DNA of 64,000 bases from Microbacterium sp. SS28 (GTDB lineage Bacteria > Actinomycetota > Actinomycetes > Actinomycetales > Microbacteriaceae). Of the stretch, positions 37,421-45,885 are shown in pieces. Position 1 is the stretch's first letter, and each line of letters opens with the position of its first letter. Below the pieces are notes generated by a model that ran no database searches, was not told the DNA's origin, and saw only the letters and a program-made list of their open reading frames with translations. Location: NCBI RefSeq assembly GCF_022761035.1, contig NZ_JAKWJP010000004.1, positions 496,001-560,000 on the forward strand, written 5' to 3'. A program made the position numbers and the translations under genes.

Positions 37421-38248
37421 TTATTTGATGCTGCCGGCGGTGAGGCCTTCGGTGATCTGTTTGTTGAAGGCGATGTAGATGATGATCATCGGGATGGTGA
37501 CGATGGAGAGTGCGGAGAAGAGCAGGCTGTAGTCGGTGACGTAGCGGCTGGAGAATGCGAGGAGGCCTGTGGGGATGGTTTTGAGTTCGTCGTCTTGGAT
37601 GTAGAGCAGGGCGAGGAGGAATTCGTTCCAGCAGGAGAGGGCGGAGAAGACGGCGACGGTCGCGAGGCCTGGGCGCAGGAGTGGCATGGCGATCATGCGG
37701 AAGATGCGGAAGTCTCCGGCGCCGTCGATGCGGGCGGCTTCGAAGAGTTCTTCGGGGATGGCGTCGAGGAACACTTTGAGGAGGTAGGTCGCGAGCGGGA
37801 GTCCCATGGCGGTGTAGGGGATGATGAGTGCCCAGTAGGTGTCGGTCAGGCCGAGGTTGGTGAAGATCGTGCTCTGCGCGATGAAGTAGGACTGCAGCGG
37901 CAGGATCAGGCCGAGGGAGAGTAGGCCGAGCAGCAGTTTCGCGCCGCGGAAGCGGTAGCGGCTGAATGCGAAGGCGGCGGCGGAGGAGAGCACCAGGATC
38001 GCGAGGACTGATACCGAGGTGACGATCGCGCTGTTGAGGGCGTAGCGGCCGATGTTGCCGACTTCCCATGCTTGCGCCCAGATGGTGAAGTCGATTCCGG
38101 TGGGCAGGGAGAACGGGGTGGTGAAGATCTCGGCGTTGCTTTTGAAGCTGGAGAGCACCATCCAGACGAGCGGGATGAAGAAGACGAGCGCGAGGGCGGC
38201 GAGCCCGAGGTAGACGAGGCTTCGGCCGAGGCGGATGCTCGCGGTCAT
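37421..38248 (-). CDS. Carbohydrate ABC transporter permease (MalG type), copy 1
   Basis: The product is 275 aa with six predicted membrane helices. The family's cytoplasmic coupling loop is visible as 'EELFEAARIDGAGDFRIFRMIAMPLLRPGLAT', at about residues 180-212, carrying the EAA motif. It is one of two membrane subunits that let a sugar or small oligosaccharide into the cell. It overlaps the other permease gene by 4 bases (ATGA). A byte-for-byte copy lies at 48282-49109. No ATPase gene is nearby, so a shared MsmK/UgpC-type ATPase elsewhere must drive it. Confidence 0.92.
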   Translation of the reverse strand: MTASIRLGRSLVYLGLAALALVFFIPLVWMVLSSFKSNAEIFTTPFSLPTGIDFTIWAQAWEVGNIGRYALNSAIVTSVSVLAILVLSSAAAFAFSRYRFRGAKLLLGLLSLGLILPLQSYFIAQSTIFTNLGLTDTYWALIIPYTAMGLPLATYLLKVFLDAIPEELFEAARIDGAGDFRIFRMIAMPLLRPGLATVAVFSALSCWNEFLLALLYIQDDELKTIPTGLLAFSSRYVTDYSLLFSALSIVTIPMIIIYIAFNKQITEGLTAGSIK

Positions 38249-39246
38249 CGGACCAGTTCCTTTTCGATGGGGACGGATGCTGCGCTCGGGGCGGGCGCGG
38301 GTGTCGGGGTCTGCGCGGCCGTCTTTCGTGCGGCGGCCCGTGCGGCGTTTCGTGCGGACTTGCGTGCCGACCGCTCGTCGTGGTCGCCGCGGCGGCGGAG
38401 GGCGGTGGCGGTGAGGCCGATGGTGACGACGACGGCGGTGAGGACGACGGCCATCGCGGAGCCGTAGCCGACTTGGCCGGTGTGGAACACGGACTCCACG
38501 AGGTAGGTGGTGGGGATCTCGGTCGCGTGGTAGGGGCCGCCGTTGGTGAGGACGTAGAACAGGTCGAAGGATTGGAATCCGCCGGTGACGCAGAGCAGGA
38601 TCGCGACTTCGATGGAGGTGCGGATGATGGGGACGCGCACGCGCCAGAAGATGGTGCTCTCTTTCGCTCCGTCGAGGCGGGCGGCTTCGACGACCTCGGT
38701 GGGGACTTGGCGGAGCGCGGCGTAGAAGATCGTCATGTAGAAGCCGGCGTAGACCCAGCCGGAGACGACGCAGATCGCCAGCAGCGCGGTCTGTTCGTCG
38801 CCGAGCCAGACGCGGGTCCAGTCTTCGAGGCCGAAGGCGCGCAGGGCGCCGTTGACGAGGCCGAAGTCGGGGTTGTAGACGAAGGACCATAGGACGGCGA
38901 CGACGACCATGGGGAGCATGACGGGGGTGAAGATCGCGACCCGGAACCACAGTGATCCGCGTTTGACGGAGATCGCGATCCCGGCCAGGACGAGGCCCAG
39001 CAGCACCTCGACGACGAGGGTGACGAGGATGTAGACGACGACGTTGAGGAACGACTGCTGGAAGACGGTGTCGCCCAGGGCCTGCGCGTAGTTGTCGATG
39101 CCGACGAAGACGGCGTCGCTGTAGCCGTCCCAGTCGGTGAGGCTGTAGGCGCCGGTGAAGACGAACGGCATGAGCACGGCGAAGCCGAAGACGGCGAGCG
39201 CGGGTGCGATGAACAGATAGGGGGCGAGAGGCCGGTGTGCCCTCAT
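38245..39246 (-). CDS. Carbohydrate ABC transporter permease (MalF type), copy 1
   Basis: The product is 333 aa from ATG 39246, which has GGAGGA in front. Six membrane helices and the EAA loop 'EVVEAARLDGAKESTIFWRVRVPIIRTS' (about 195-222) are clear. The C-terminal 40 residues form an unusual Arg/Ala/Pro-rich tail. It forms the pore with the MalG-type partner. An identical copy lies at 49106-50107. The gene follows the binding protein gene after a 59-base gap with a strong hairpin. Confidence 0.92.
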   Translation of the reverse strand: MRAHRPLAPYLFIAPALAVFGFAVLMPFVFTGAYSLTDWDGYSDAVFVGIDNYAQALGDTVFQQSFLNVVVYILVTLVVEVLLGLVLAGIAISVKRGSLWFRVAIFTPVMLPMVVVAVLWSFVYNPDFGLVNGALRAFGLEDWTRVWLGDEQTALLAICVVSGWVYAGFYMTIFYAALRQVPTEVVEAARLDGAKESTIFWRVRVPIIRTSIEVAILLCVTGGFQSFDLFYVLTNGGPYHATEIPTTYLVESVFHTGQVGYGSAMAVVLTAVVVTIGLTATALRRRGDHDERSARKSARNAARAAARKTAAQTPTPAPAPSAASVPIEKELVR

Positions 39247-39266
39247 GGCGTCCTCCGGTCGTGCCG

Positions 39267-39300
39267 GTGCGGGACCGAGGGGTCTGCCTCGGTCCCGCAC
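39267..39300 (-). promoter_or_regulatory. Intercistronic hairpin between binding protein and permease genes, copy 1
   Basis: A perfect 14-bp stem (39267-39280 with 39287-39300, 6-nt loop) lies between the binding-protein gene and the permease genes. Such hairpins commonly protect or partly end the upstream message so that the binding protein is made in excess of the permeases. No U-run follows. Confidence 0.7.
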
Positions 39301-39305
39301 GGGGC

Positions 39306-40628
39306 TTACTTGGCGAGCTGCTCCTGCAGCTGGGTGAGAGCGTCGTCCGCGGTCGTGCGACCGCCGAGCACTTCGGCGAGGCTGCGGTAGAACGCGTCGG
39401 CGACGTCGAGGTCGTAGCCGGTGTCGGGCGGGCTGATGACCACGGCCGACTCGGAGAGCAGCGAGTTGAGGCGGATGGTGCGCTCGTCGATCGTCTCGGA
39501 CGCGGTCGCGGTGACGGGGACGGCTTCGGCCTCGATGAAGGCGTCGGTGTTCTCGGCCGAGCTGAGCAGCGCGAGGAACTCGGCAGCCTTCTCCTGCTTG
39601 TCCTGGCCGCTCTTGGCGTTGACGACGTAGCCGGTGACGACGCCGATGACGCTGTCAGGGTCGGCTTCGCCCGGCATGGCGGGCAGGTTGACGAAGTCGA
39701 AGTCGAGGTCGGGGGCCTCGTCGATCGCCCAGCTCACCAGCCAGGAGCCGATCGCGTGCATCGCGGCCTTGCCCTGGAAGAACAGCTGCGCGCCCTCGTT
39801 GTCGTCGATCGCGTTGACCGACTCGTTGACGCACTTGTGCTCGGCGAGGTCCTCGACGTAGCCGAACGCGTCCTGCCATGCGGGGGCGCTGAAGTCGGCT
39901 TCGCCGCTGAGCGCCTTGTCGTACTCCTCGTGACCGACCACGCGGGAGACCAGGTGGGCGAGCCAGTTGCCCGCGGCCCAGAGGTCTTTGTTGCCGGACG
40001 CGATCGGGATGATGCCGTCCGCGGCGAGGGTGTCGCACGCGTCGAGCAGCTCGTCCCACGACGTGGGCGCCTCGATGCCGGCGGCATCGAGGATCTCGGT
40101 GTTGTACCAGAGGACGTTCGTGACGTCGGCGATGTGCGGCACCATCAGGACCCGGTCATCGACCGTGGCGGCGGCGTACTGGCCCTCGTCGAGGACGCCG
40201 GTCAGGGGGCCGTCCTCGATGAACGGGGACAGGTCGGCGACGAACCCGTCGGCGTCGCGTTCGAGCAGACGGTTGCCGACCCACTCGAAATAGATGTCGG
40301 GCGCGTTGCGGCCGTTGAGGAGGTTGGGCAGGCCGATGGTCTGGTACATGTCGTCGTCCTGGAAGTTCAGGTCGACCTTCCAGCCATCGTTGTCGGCCTC
40401 GAACTGCTCAGCCACCGACTCCCAGACACGGATCTGCGCCTCACCGGGCGAACCCATCGCAATCCGCAGGGTCTGATCATCCGCGGCCGACGCACCGCCG
40501 GAACAGCCGGCGAGGGCGAGAACGGCGACTCCCGTCGTCGCGAGCCCGACGGCGGTCTGCAGGTGCTTCTTCACCGCGAATGCGGCGTTGGCGTCCCGAA
40601 GCGGGCGGGCATGTGCGACTCTGCGCAT
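39306..40628 (-). CDS. Sugar-binding lipoprotein of ABC importer, copy 1
   Basis: The product is 440 aa. A basic start, hydrophobic stretch and lipobox LALAGC (Cys near 42) mark a lipoprotein; the mature part is a family 1 extracellular solute-binding protein ('LRIAMGSPGEAQIRVWESVAEQFE', 'APDIYFEWVG', 'AGNWLAHL'), with Trp/Asp/Glu-rich sites typical of sugar binding. From about residue 50 it is identical to the copy at 50167-51435; only the signal peptide differs. GGAAG lies 11 bases before the ATG. The operator in the leader suggests ROK control. Confidence 0.92.
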   Translation of the reverse strand: MRRVAHARPLRDANAAFAVKKHLQTAVGLATTGVAVLALAGCSGGASAADDQTLRIAMGSPGEAQIRVWESVAEQFEADNDGWKVDLNFQDDDMYQTIGLPNLLNGRNAPDIYFEWVGNRLLERDADGFVADLSPFIEDGPLTGVLDEGQYAAATVDDRVLMVPHIADVTNVLWYNTEILDAAGIEAPTSWDELLDACDTLAADGIIPIASGNKDLWAAGNWLAHLVSRVVGHEEYDKALSGEADFSAPAWQDAFGYVEDLAEHKCVNESVNAIDDNEGAQLFFQGKAAMHAIGSWLVSWAIDEAPDLDFDFVNLPAMPGEADPDSVIGVVTGYVVNAKSGQDKQEKAAEFLALLSSAENTDAFIEAEAVPVTATASETIDERTIRLNSLLSESAVVISPPDTGYDLDVADAFYRSLAEVLGGRTTADDALTQLQEQLAK

Positions 40629-40644
40629 GGTGTCACTTCCTAGT

Positions 40645-40659
40645 TAGTAAACCTTCCTA
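40645..40659 (-). promoter_or_regulatory. ROK-type operator upstream of binding protein copy 1
   Basis: TAGTAAA-C-CTTCCTA has the same 7-1-7 layout as the sites at 40988 and 44667. It overlaps the expected transcription start, just downstream of the -10 box, a position that favours repression. Confidence 0.6.
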
Positions 40660-40666
40660 TCTAGAG

Positions 40667-40696
40667 ATTAGAACCTAGACACAGTGGTTCTGTCAA
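40667..40696 (-). promoter_or_regulatory. Promoter of the importer operon, copy 1
   Basis: On the minus strand TTGACA (40691-40696) and TCTAAT (40667-40672) are separated by 18 bases, a good sigma-70-type promoter. The copy at 51346 lacks it. Confidence 0.65.
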
Positions 40697-40953
40697 TGAC
40701 TGGGGCCATGCGGAGGGGAAAGAGGCCGGGAACGCTTCATGCGCCGCGGTGAAGATCTCCGCCTGCCTGGCAGCAGCCAACAGCGTGGCGCCGGGCGACG
40801 CGCTCCGGCTTGTGGCGGAGGACTTGACCCCTAGGCCTCGCCGAGATTGACCTCGACCTCGGCACCCGGCACGTGCAGCTGAGGAACGAACACCGCCGTC
40901 ACCCGCCCCGCCGCACCCCCGGTAGCGGGAGCCGCGAGGGACGAAGTCGACCG
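40697..40953. other. Noncoding interval between divergent promoters
   Basis: Within the 475-base divergent gap (40629-41103), this middle part holds no gene or clear signal. Frames here are short and show no codon bias. Confidence 0.5.
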
Positions 40954-41002
40954 TTGACACCGTGGCCCGACCCAACTACCGTCAGGATAGTAAAGTTTCC
41001 TA
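40954..41002 (+). promoter_or_regulatory. Promoter and ROK-type operator of the secreted propeller genes
   Basis: TTGACA (40954-40959) is followed after 17 bases by TACCGT (40977-40982). The operator TAGTAAA-G-TTTCCTA lies at 40988-41002, immediately downstream, exactly as in front of the ROK gene. Confidence 0.65.
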
Positions 41003-41103
41003 ACTTGATGGAGGGCGCGCCTCAGCGGACTACGAAAGCTCGAAGGACACACCGGATTGAATCCAGCAAGACACTGCAACATCACAACCAGGAAGGAAGA
41101 ACT

Positions 41104-41640
41104 ATGCGCTTCAAATGGAAGCCAGCGGTTCTCATCTTTGCCCTACTCGCCAGCCTCGCAGGAGCGGCGCCGGCAGCATTGGCTGCCCCGCCTGTCACCG
41201 CAGGGAAGGCGACGGTGCTCTACACCTACGATCAGGCGCTGACCAAGCTCGGTTCATCCGATGCCGAAGCCTCCGTCAAGAAGTACATCGGCTTCGTTCA
41301 GGACGCGACCTATCGTCCCGCCACCGCGAACCCGGGCGTTGACATGCCGACGCACCTTTCGAACGCCAACACCTTCGTCAACCACGAATTCGACGTCAAG
41401 CCGTCTCTTTTCCCCGCGCTTCGCGGTGTGAACACCTCGGTTCTCGACCACAACCGCAAGAACCTGTGGATCGGCACGAATAAGGGCGTCACGAAGATCG
41501 AGCTGAAGAGCAACAAGACGACCGAGTACAAGACAGCCAACAAGCAGCTCGTCGACGACAAAGTGCTCCTGCTCATCTCCGACGGCGGCAAAGGCGTGTT
41601 CGCGATTACGGAATCCGGCGTTGCACGGATTTACCAGTAA
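41104..41640 (+). CDS. Secreted protein with a propeller-type segment, unknown function
   Basis: The product is 178 aa from ATG 41104, with AGGAAGGA upstream. A Sec signal ends at about residue 28 ('ALA|AP'). The C-terminal half contains 'NLWIGTNKGVTKIEL' and 'DDKVLLLISDGGKGVFAITESGVARI', which look like blades of the Reg_prop/ligand-sensor propellers. The second stretch aligns with 'DDHVTGLASDGQGGVWVQNARGITHI' of the next gene, so the two are paralogous in part. Too few blades are present for a closed propeller. GC content is visibly lower than in flanking genes. Confidence 0.7.
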   Translation: MRFKWKPAVLIFALLASLAGAAPAALAAPPVTAGKATVLYTYDQALTKLGSSDAEASVKKYIGFVQDATYRPATANPGVDMPTHLSNANTFVNHEFDVKPSLFPALRGVNTSVLDHNRKNLWIGTNKGVTKIELKSNKTTEYKTANKQLVDDKVLLLISDGGKGVFAITESGVARIYQ

Positions 41641-41657
41641 GGAAAAGTAGCCACTCA

Positions 41658-44198
41658 ATGTCAAGCATGAACAAGAACCTCAAGAGAGTGATCGGCTGCG
41701 CTGCAGCCGCCGCTCTGCTGGTCTCGCTGCCGGCTGCGCCGGCACTCGCGGCCAAGCCCCACGCCGCCTCGTTCTCGGCAGTCAAGCTGGAACCCGTTCG
41801 AACGAAAGAGGTCACCTACTACAAGCCCGGGACGACAACGCCGGCGATCCAGTGGGTGACCGACAAGAAGGCGCCGACATTCTTGCCGGTCGCAGTGACC
41901 GACGATGTCACGAGCGTGGTGAAGGACGCAGAGGGCGTCTACTGGATCGGAACTCAGAACGGACTTCAGCGCGTCAACTTCGAAGAAGAAGATGAGCGTG
42001 ACATCGTGCAGTATTTCGCCGGACCACGCTACCTGTTCGACGGTGACGATCATGTGACTGGGCTGGCCAGCGACGGACAGGGCGGTGTCTGGGTCCAAAA
42101 CGCGCGCGGTATCACGCACATTGCGATGCCGTTCAAGACGCTGCAGGAGAAGGCCACCGCTTATGAAGATGTCATTCAGTCGGTCCATGATCGCCGAGGG
42201 ATGACCTCGGATGCGGGGTTCGCCTTCACCCCCGCCGACGCATCTCGCGGCATCAACTACGGCGACGGCACATTCACGTCACGTGCAGAGACGAGCGACA
42301 ACGACGGCCTGTGGACGGCGATGTACGCCATCGGCGAGATCTACCGCTACCGGACGCTGCTCGAGCAGGGCGGCTCGCAAGCGGAAGTCACTGAAGCGAA
42401 GAACGCCGCACTGCGCGCCACGAAAGCGGTGCTGCTGCTCGACTACGTGTCCGGCCGCGGCAACGGCTTTCCGGCACGCTCGTACATGTTGACGAGCGAA
42501 GCAGGCGCACAGACATCGGACGGCACGGACTTCGGCTTCCAGAGCCAGAACGGATTCTGGTTCCATCCGGTGATGGACGGCTCGCCGAATCCGAATGGCA
42601 TCATCCCGAGCATGGAACGCTTCGATGAGGACGGCCAGCCCATCGAGCCGATCGGCTACTCGATCGCACGTGTGACCAAAGATGCGATGACCAAGATCGG
42701 CAGCAAGCTGTTCCCCTCAGGCGGAGACGGCGAGATGAACTACAACGGACTCACGATGACGGCGGACGCGGTCACGACGCTGAACGCTTCACGACCGACC
42801 GGTGCGCAACTGGGCACTGACATCTATGTGAAGGTGGGGGATTCGGCGCAGCAGGTTCTTCCCGTCATCACCTCGGCCACCAATACCAAGGCGAAGCCGA
42901 GTGCTGACACCGGGACGAGCGCCGCGAATCCGGCCCTGTTCCAGCTCACAGTGCCGGTCTACGAGCAGATCCCGACGTTCTTCAACGACTTGTTCCCTGA
43001 GTCGGCGATCAAGGACGGCAGCATCGACATGAGCCAGATCGTGTACAAGGCAGACACGTCGTCGGATGAAGTCATCGGACACTATTCTCTGTTCTTTGCA
43101 GCCCACGAGCTGCTGGTGGGCGATAGCCACGATCCGGAAATGCTCGCGCTCAAGGGCATCCTCGAGCAGACAACCGAGCGCATGACCGATCTGATTCTGA
43201 AAGACGACCACTTCTACATCGAGGATGCGACAGGCAAATCGACGCTGTGGTCCAAGTGGTTCGCCAAGTACTTCAACGACACGACCGGTGCGATGGAGCA
43301 GCGTCCGGAATGGGCCTCCCACGTCGGCGTCGACGCGGACGGTGAAGATTCGCTTTCCTACGGCTATGAAGATGCGCCGCTGAATGCGCTGGAGGTGATG
43401 TCCATCCTCAAGACGGCCAGCAACATCATCGGCAAGCAGGAGTACAAGGACGCCTATGACGTGCTGTTCGACGCTTCCGGGTACAGCAAGGAAGAGCCGT
43501 ACATCAATGGCAAGGGCTATGTCGGCATGGCGAACGAATACATCGACCGCCGTCTCGTCAGGCAGGCGACGAATGCATACGGGATCAACAACAATGAATT
43601 GGTGACCCGGGACAACTACGAAGCCGCCTATGCCGAGGCCGGCGACGACATCGAGGATCGTTCCAACATCAACGCCACTGTGCACAATGATTGGACGCAG
43701 TACATCAACTACTCCGACGAGGAGTTGGCTTGGTTCGCGCTGTACCCGCTCATTCTGCAGGAGAACGATCCGGCCAAGCGTCCGCAGATCGTCGCGGCAT
43801 TCGACCAGTGGTATGCGAATGAGGTGCGTGAGGAGAACCCTTACTACACGTTCCTGTACCAGCTGGCACACCCGGAGAGCAAGGACATCGATCTCGAGTC
43901 GGCGGTTCGATACCTGTCTCGGCAGTACGAATATCAGGTCGAATTCCCGGTGCAGACGAACCGCCAGGATGTCCTCTACATCGAGCCGGGCGATCGCGAC
44001 GATTACAAGCAGACGAACTACGTGCTGCCGCCTGACGAGCGACGTGCGATGAAGAACAACGGCAATCCCTTCGAAGCCGAGCACCAGGCCACGGGGGTGT
44101 ATCCCAATTACGACTACACCAGTGGGAGCTTCGTCGTCGGGTTCACGTTCACGCTGCCCTACTGGATGGGCCGTTACCACGGCATCATCACGGAGTAG
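41658..44198 (+). CDS. Large secreted propeller-containing protein, candidate polysaccharide-active enzyme
   Basis: The product is 846 aa; an internal ATG at 41667 is an alternative start. A signal peptide (about 1-33, 'ALA|AK') precedes propeller-like blades at about 75-160 ('GVYWIGTQNGLQRV', 'GGVWVQNARGITHI'). The remaining 650 residues are rich in Trp, Tyr, Asp and helical segments such as 'SDNDGLWTAMYAIGEIYRY' and 'NDWTQYINYSDEELAWFALYP', which look like an alpha/alpha toroid. I do not recognise the family. Base composition is lower in GC than neighbours, suggesting transfer. It sits 17 bases after the small propeller gene, between importer copies and a ROK/GH4/kinase operon, so a role in releasing the imported glycan is plausible. 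Confidence 0.7.
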   Translation: MSSMNKNLKRVIGCAAAAALLVSLPAAPALAAKPHAASFSAVKLEPVRTKEVTYYKPGTTTPAIQWVTDKKAPTFLPVAVTDDVTSVVKDAEGVYWIGTQNGLQRVNFEEEDERDIVQYFAGPRYLFDGDDHVTGLASDGQGGVWVQNARGITHIAMPFKTLQEKATAYEDVIQSVHDRRGMTSDAGFAFTPADASRGINYGDGTFTSRAETSDNDGLWTAMYAIGEIYRYRTLLEQGGSQAEVTEAKNAALRATKAVLLLDYVSGRGNGFPARSYMLTSEAGAQTSDGTDFGFQSQNGFWFHPVMDGSPNPNGIIPSMERFDEDGQPIEPIGYSIARVTKDAMTKIGSKLFPSGGDGEMNYNGLTMTADAVTTLNASRPTGAQLGTDIYVKVGDSAQQVLPVITSATNTKAKPSADTGTSAANPALFQLTVPVYEQIPTFFNDLFPESAIKDGSIDMSQIVYKADTSSDEVIGHYSLFFAAHELLVGDSHDPEMLALKGILEQTTERMTDLILKDDHFYIEDATGKSTLWSKWFAKYFNDTTGAMEQRPEWASHVGVDADGEDSLSYGYEDAPLNALEVMSILKTASNIIGKQEYKDAYDVLFDASGYSKEEPYINGKGYVGMANEYIDRRLVRQATNAYGINNNELVTRDNYEAAYAEAGDDIEDRSNINATVHNDWTQYINYSDEELAWFALYPLILQENDPAKRPQIVAAFDQWYANEVREENPYYTFLYQLAHPESKDIDLESAVRYLSRQYEYQVEFPVQTNRQDVLYIEPGDRDDYKQTNYVLPPDERRAMKNNGNPFEAEHQATGVYPNYDYTSGSFVVGFTFTLPYWMGRYHGIITE

Positions 44199-44215
44199 CG
44201 CGACGCGAGTCGCAT

Positions 44216-44264
44216 GAGAAGGCCACCACACGGGCGCGTGACAGCGTCGTGTGGTGGTCTTCTC
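44216..44264 (+). terminator. Terminator after the propeller genes
   Basis: A 17-bp stem (44216-44232 with 44248-44264, one G-T pair) begins 18 bases after the stop codon and is followed by GTTGTATAG. Confidence 0.8.
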
Positions 44265-44632
44265 GTTGTATAGGGAGAGCACGAATGTGCTCGAAGTCGG
44301 CCGGTGGAATGCCGGCACTGCTGCGTCCGGGAGGCTTCGGCCCGCCGGCGATATCGTTGCTCCTGTGCCCGAGCAGATCGCGTGCGACCCCAGCCGTGGC
44401 CGACGACGCCGCAGCGCCTGCCGTGCGGAGACCGCGGCAGGTGAAGAGCGTCGGCGCCGGCAGCGATGGACGGCAGGTCCCGGGAGAACTCCCGTCGGAA
44501 CCTCCGCATCAGCCCCCCGAGGATGGGGGGACCTTTCGCTCCGTTCATGCCCTCCATCCGACGCGATTCCGCGTGCAACGGCTATCTGAACTCCGGCCGT
44601 CACACGCCGCGCGAAGTCAGTGGGGGCTGGCG
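44265..44632. other. Noncoding interval before the ROK gene
   Basis: No gene is supported in this stretch. Frames on both strands lack codon bias and recognisable motifs. It may contain decayed sequence, but no parent gene could be identified. Confidence 0.45.
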
Positions 44633-44681
44633 TTGACACCTTGGTCTCCGGTGACTAATGTTTAGATAGTAAAGTTTCCTA
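44633..44681 (+). promoter_or_regulatory. Promoter and operator of the ROK-GH4-kinase operon
   Basis: TTGACA (44633-44638), 17 bases, TAATGT (44656-44661), then TAGTAAA-G-TTTCCTA (44667-44681). The 15-bp operator is identical to the one at 40988-41002, and its place just after the -10 box fits autorepression. Confidence 0.7.
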
Positions 44682-44700
44682 ACTTCCCCGGAGGATCGCT

Positions 44701-45885
44701 GTGCACACATCGTTGCCAGGCGACAGCCGCGGCCCAGCGCCTGCACAGCCAGGCCTGCTGCGCTCTATGAACAACCGCGTCGTGCTCGACCTTCTGATCG
44801 AGCACGACACGTTGACCCGCAGTGACGTGCGCACGCTTACAGGCGTCTCGAAGCCCACCGCCTCATTGCTGCTCCAGCGGCTCGAAGAGAGCGGCCTCGT
44901 GCGCCCGAGCGGGTTGGGCGACACCGGTCCCGGAGGCCGTGCACCGCAGCTCTACCGCATCAATCCGGCCGCCGGGTACGCCGCCGCCGTCGACGTTCGC
45001 CCCGGGAGCGTGTGGGTGCGCATCTCGAACATCGCGGGGGCCATTGTCGCGGAGCGCGTAGACCAGAACGATCAGGCCGCAAACGGCCCTGACCGCGCCG
45101 CCGCCATCATCCGGTCCTGCTGCGAAACTGCAGGACTCTCGCCAGCCCAGCTCGACGCGATCGTCGTCAGCGTGCCCGGCTCCTACGACAGCGCGGCCGA
45201 CACGCTCAGCTACGTCGACCACCTGCCCGGCTGGCAGCACGCCGCCGTCGGCGCCGAGCTGCGGATGCTCTTCACCAATGCGTCGGTCGCCATCGAGAAC
45301 GACGTGAATCTCGCCGCGATCGCCGAGCGGGATGCCGCCCGCGGTGAATCCGACAGCTTCTTCCTCTTCTGGCTGGATGAGGGCGTCGGCGGAGCGATCA
45401 TGATCGACGGGGCGCTGCATCGCGGCAGTCGCGGCGCGGCCGGCGAGGCGGCATTCATGCTCATTCCCGGTGCCGTGTTCGATGCGGAGAGCCGCAGGGA
45501 CGGAGCGCTCGAGCGCCTCGTCGGCGAGCACGCACTGCGCGGTCTCGCCGCCGGAGCGGGGCACGAGGCAGCGACCGCAGCCGAGGCGCTGAGTGCACTG
45601 CTCGGTGATCCCACCGCAGCGCCTGCCGTCGCCGAGCTCTGCAACCGCTACGCGTGCGCCATCGCATCGGTCATCGCCCTGCTCGACCCGGCGCGTGTTG
45701 TGATCGCCGGCAAGCTCGCGCGGCTCGGCGGCGAACGGCTGAGCGCCGAGATCGCCCGCCAGCTCGCCGCGATCATGCCCGCGGCGCCCCCGCTCGCCGT
45801 CACCGTGGCGACCGACACTCCGATCCTCGACGGCGCGATGCTCATGAGCCTCGAGATCGCGCGCGACCGGGTGTTCACGACATGA
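44701..45885 (+). CDS. ROK family transcriptional regulator
   Basis: The product is 394 aa from GTG 44701 (GGAGG in front). A winged helix-turn-helix at about 20-75 ('RSDVRTLTGVSKPTASLLLQRLEESGLV') is followed by an actin-like ROK sugar-binding domain ('AAVDVRPGSVWVRISN', 'AIENDVNLAAIAERD', 'DEGVGGAIMIDGALHRGSRGAAGE'). The CxCGxxGCxE zinc site of classical NagC/Mlc/ROK kinases is missing: after 'RGAAGEAAFMLIPG' no cysteines follow. It probably represses its own operon and the two divergent promoters near 40650 and 40980, released by a sugar or sugar phosphate. Confidence 0.9.
   Translation: MHTSLPGDSRGPAPAQPGLLRSMNNRVVLDLLIEHDTLTRSDVRTLTGVSKPTASLLLQRLEESGLVRPSGLGDTGPGGRAPQLYRINPAAGYAAAVDVRPGSVWVRISNIAGAIVAERVDQNDQAANGPDRAAAIIRSCCETAGLSPAQLDAIVVSVPGSYDSAADTLSYVDHLPGWQHAAVGAELRMLFTNASVAIENDVNLAAIAERDAARGESDSFFLFWLDEGVGGAIMIDGALHRGSRGAAGEAAFMLIPGAVFDAESRRDGALERLVGEHALRGLAAGAGHEAATAAEALSALLGDPTAAPAVAELCNRYACAIASVIALLDPARVVIAGKLARLGGERLSAEIARQLAAIMPAAPPLAVTVATDTPILDGAMLMSLEIARDRVFTT

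Larger units (their letters stand above)
37344..40484. repeat. 3141-bp direct repeat, copy 1 (complete sugar ABC importer)
   Basis: The segment recurs at 48205-51345 with a constant offset of 10861 bases. The three encoded proteins are identical from the mature binding protein through both permeases, and noncoding parts match too; I saw differences only in the outermost few bases (37358, 37362, 37363). It runs from the end of the upstream gene to inside the signal peptide of the binding protein. Confidence 0.93.

Noticed and set aside
44265..44632. A possible decayed regulator gene on either strand upstream of the ROK gene
   Set aside because: Frames such as the minus-strand one ending at 44174 lack recognisable motifs and codon bias, so there was nothing to name.
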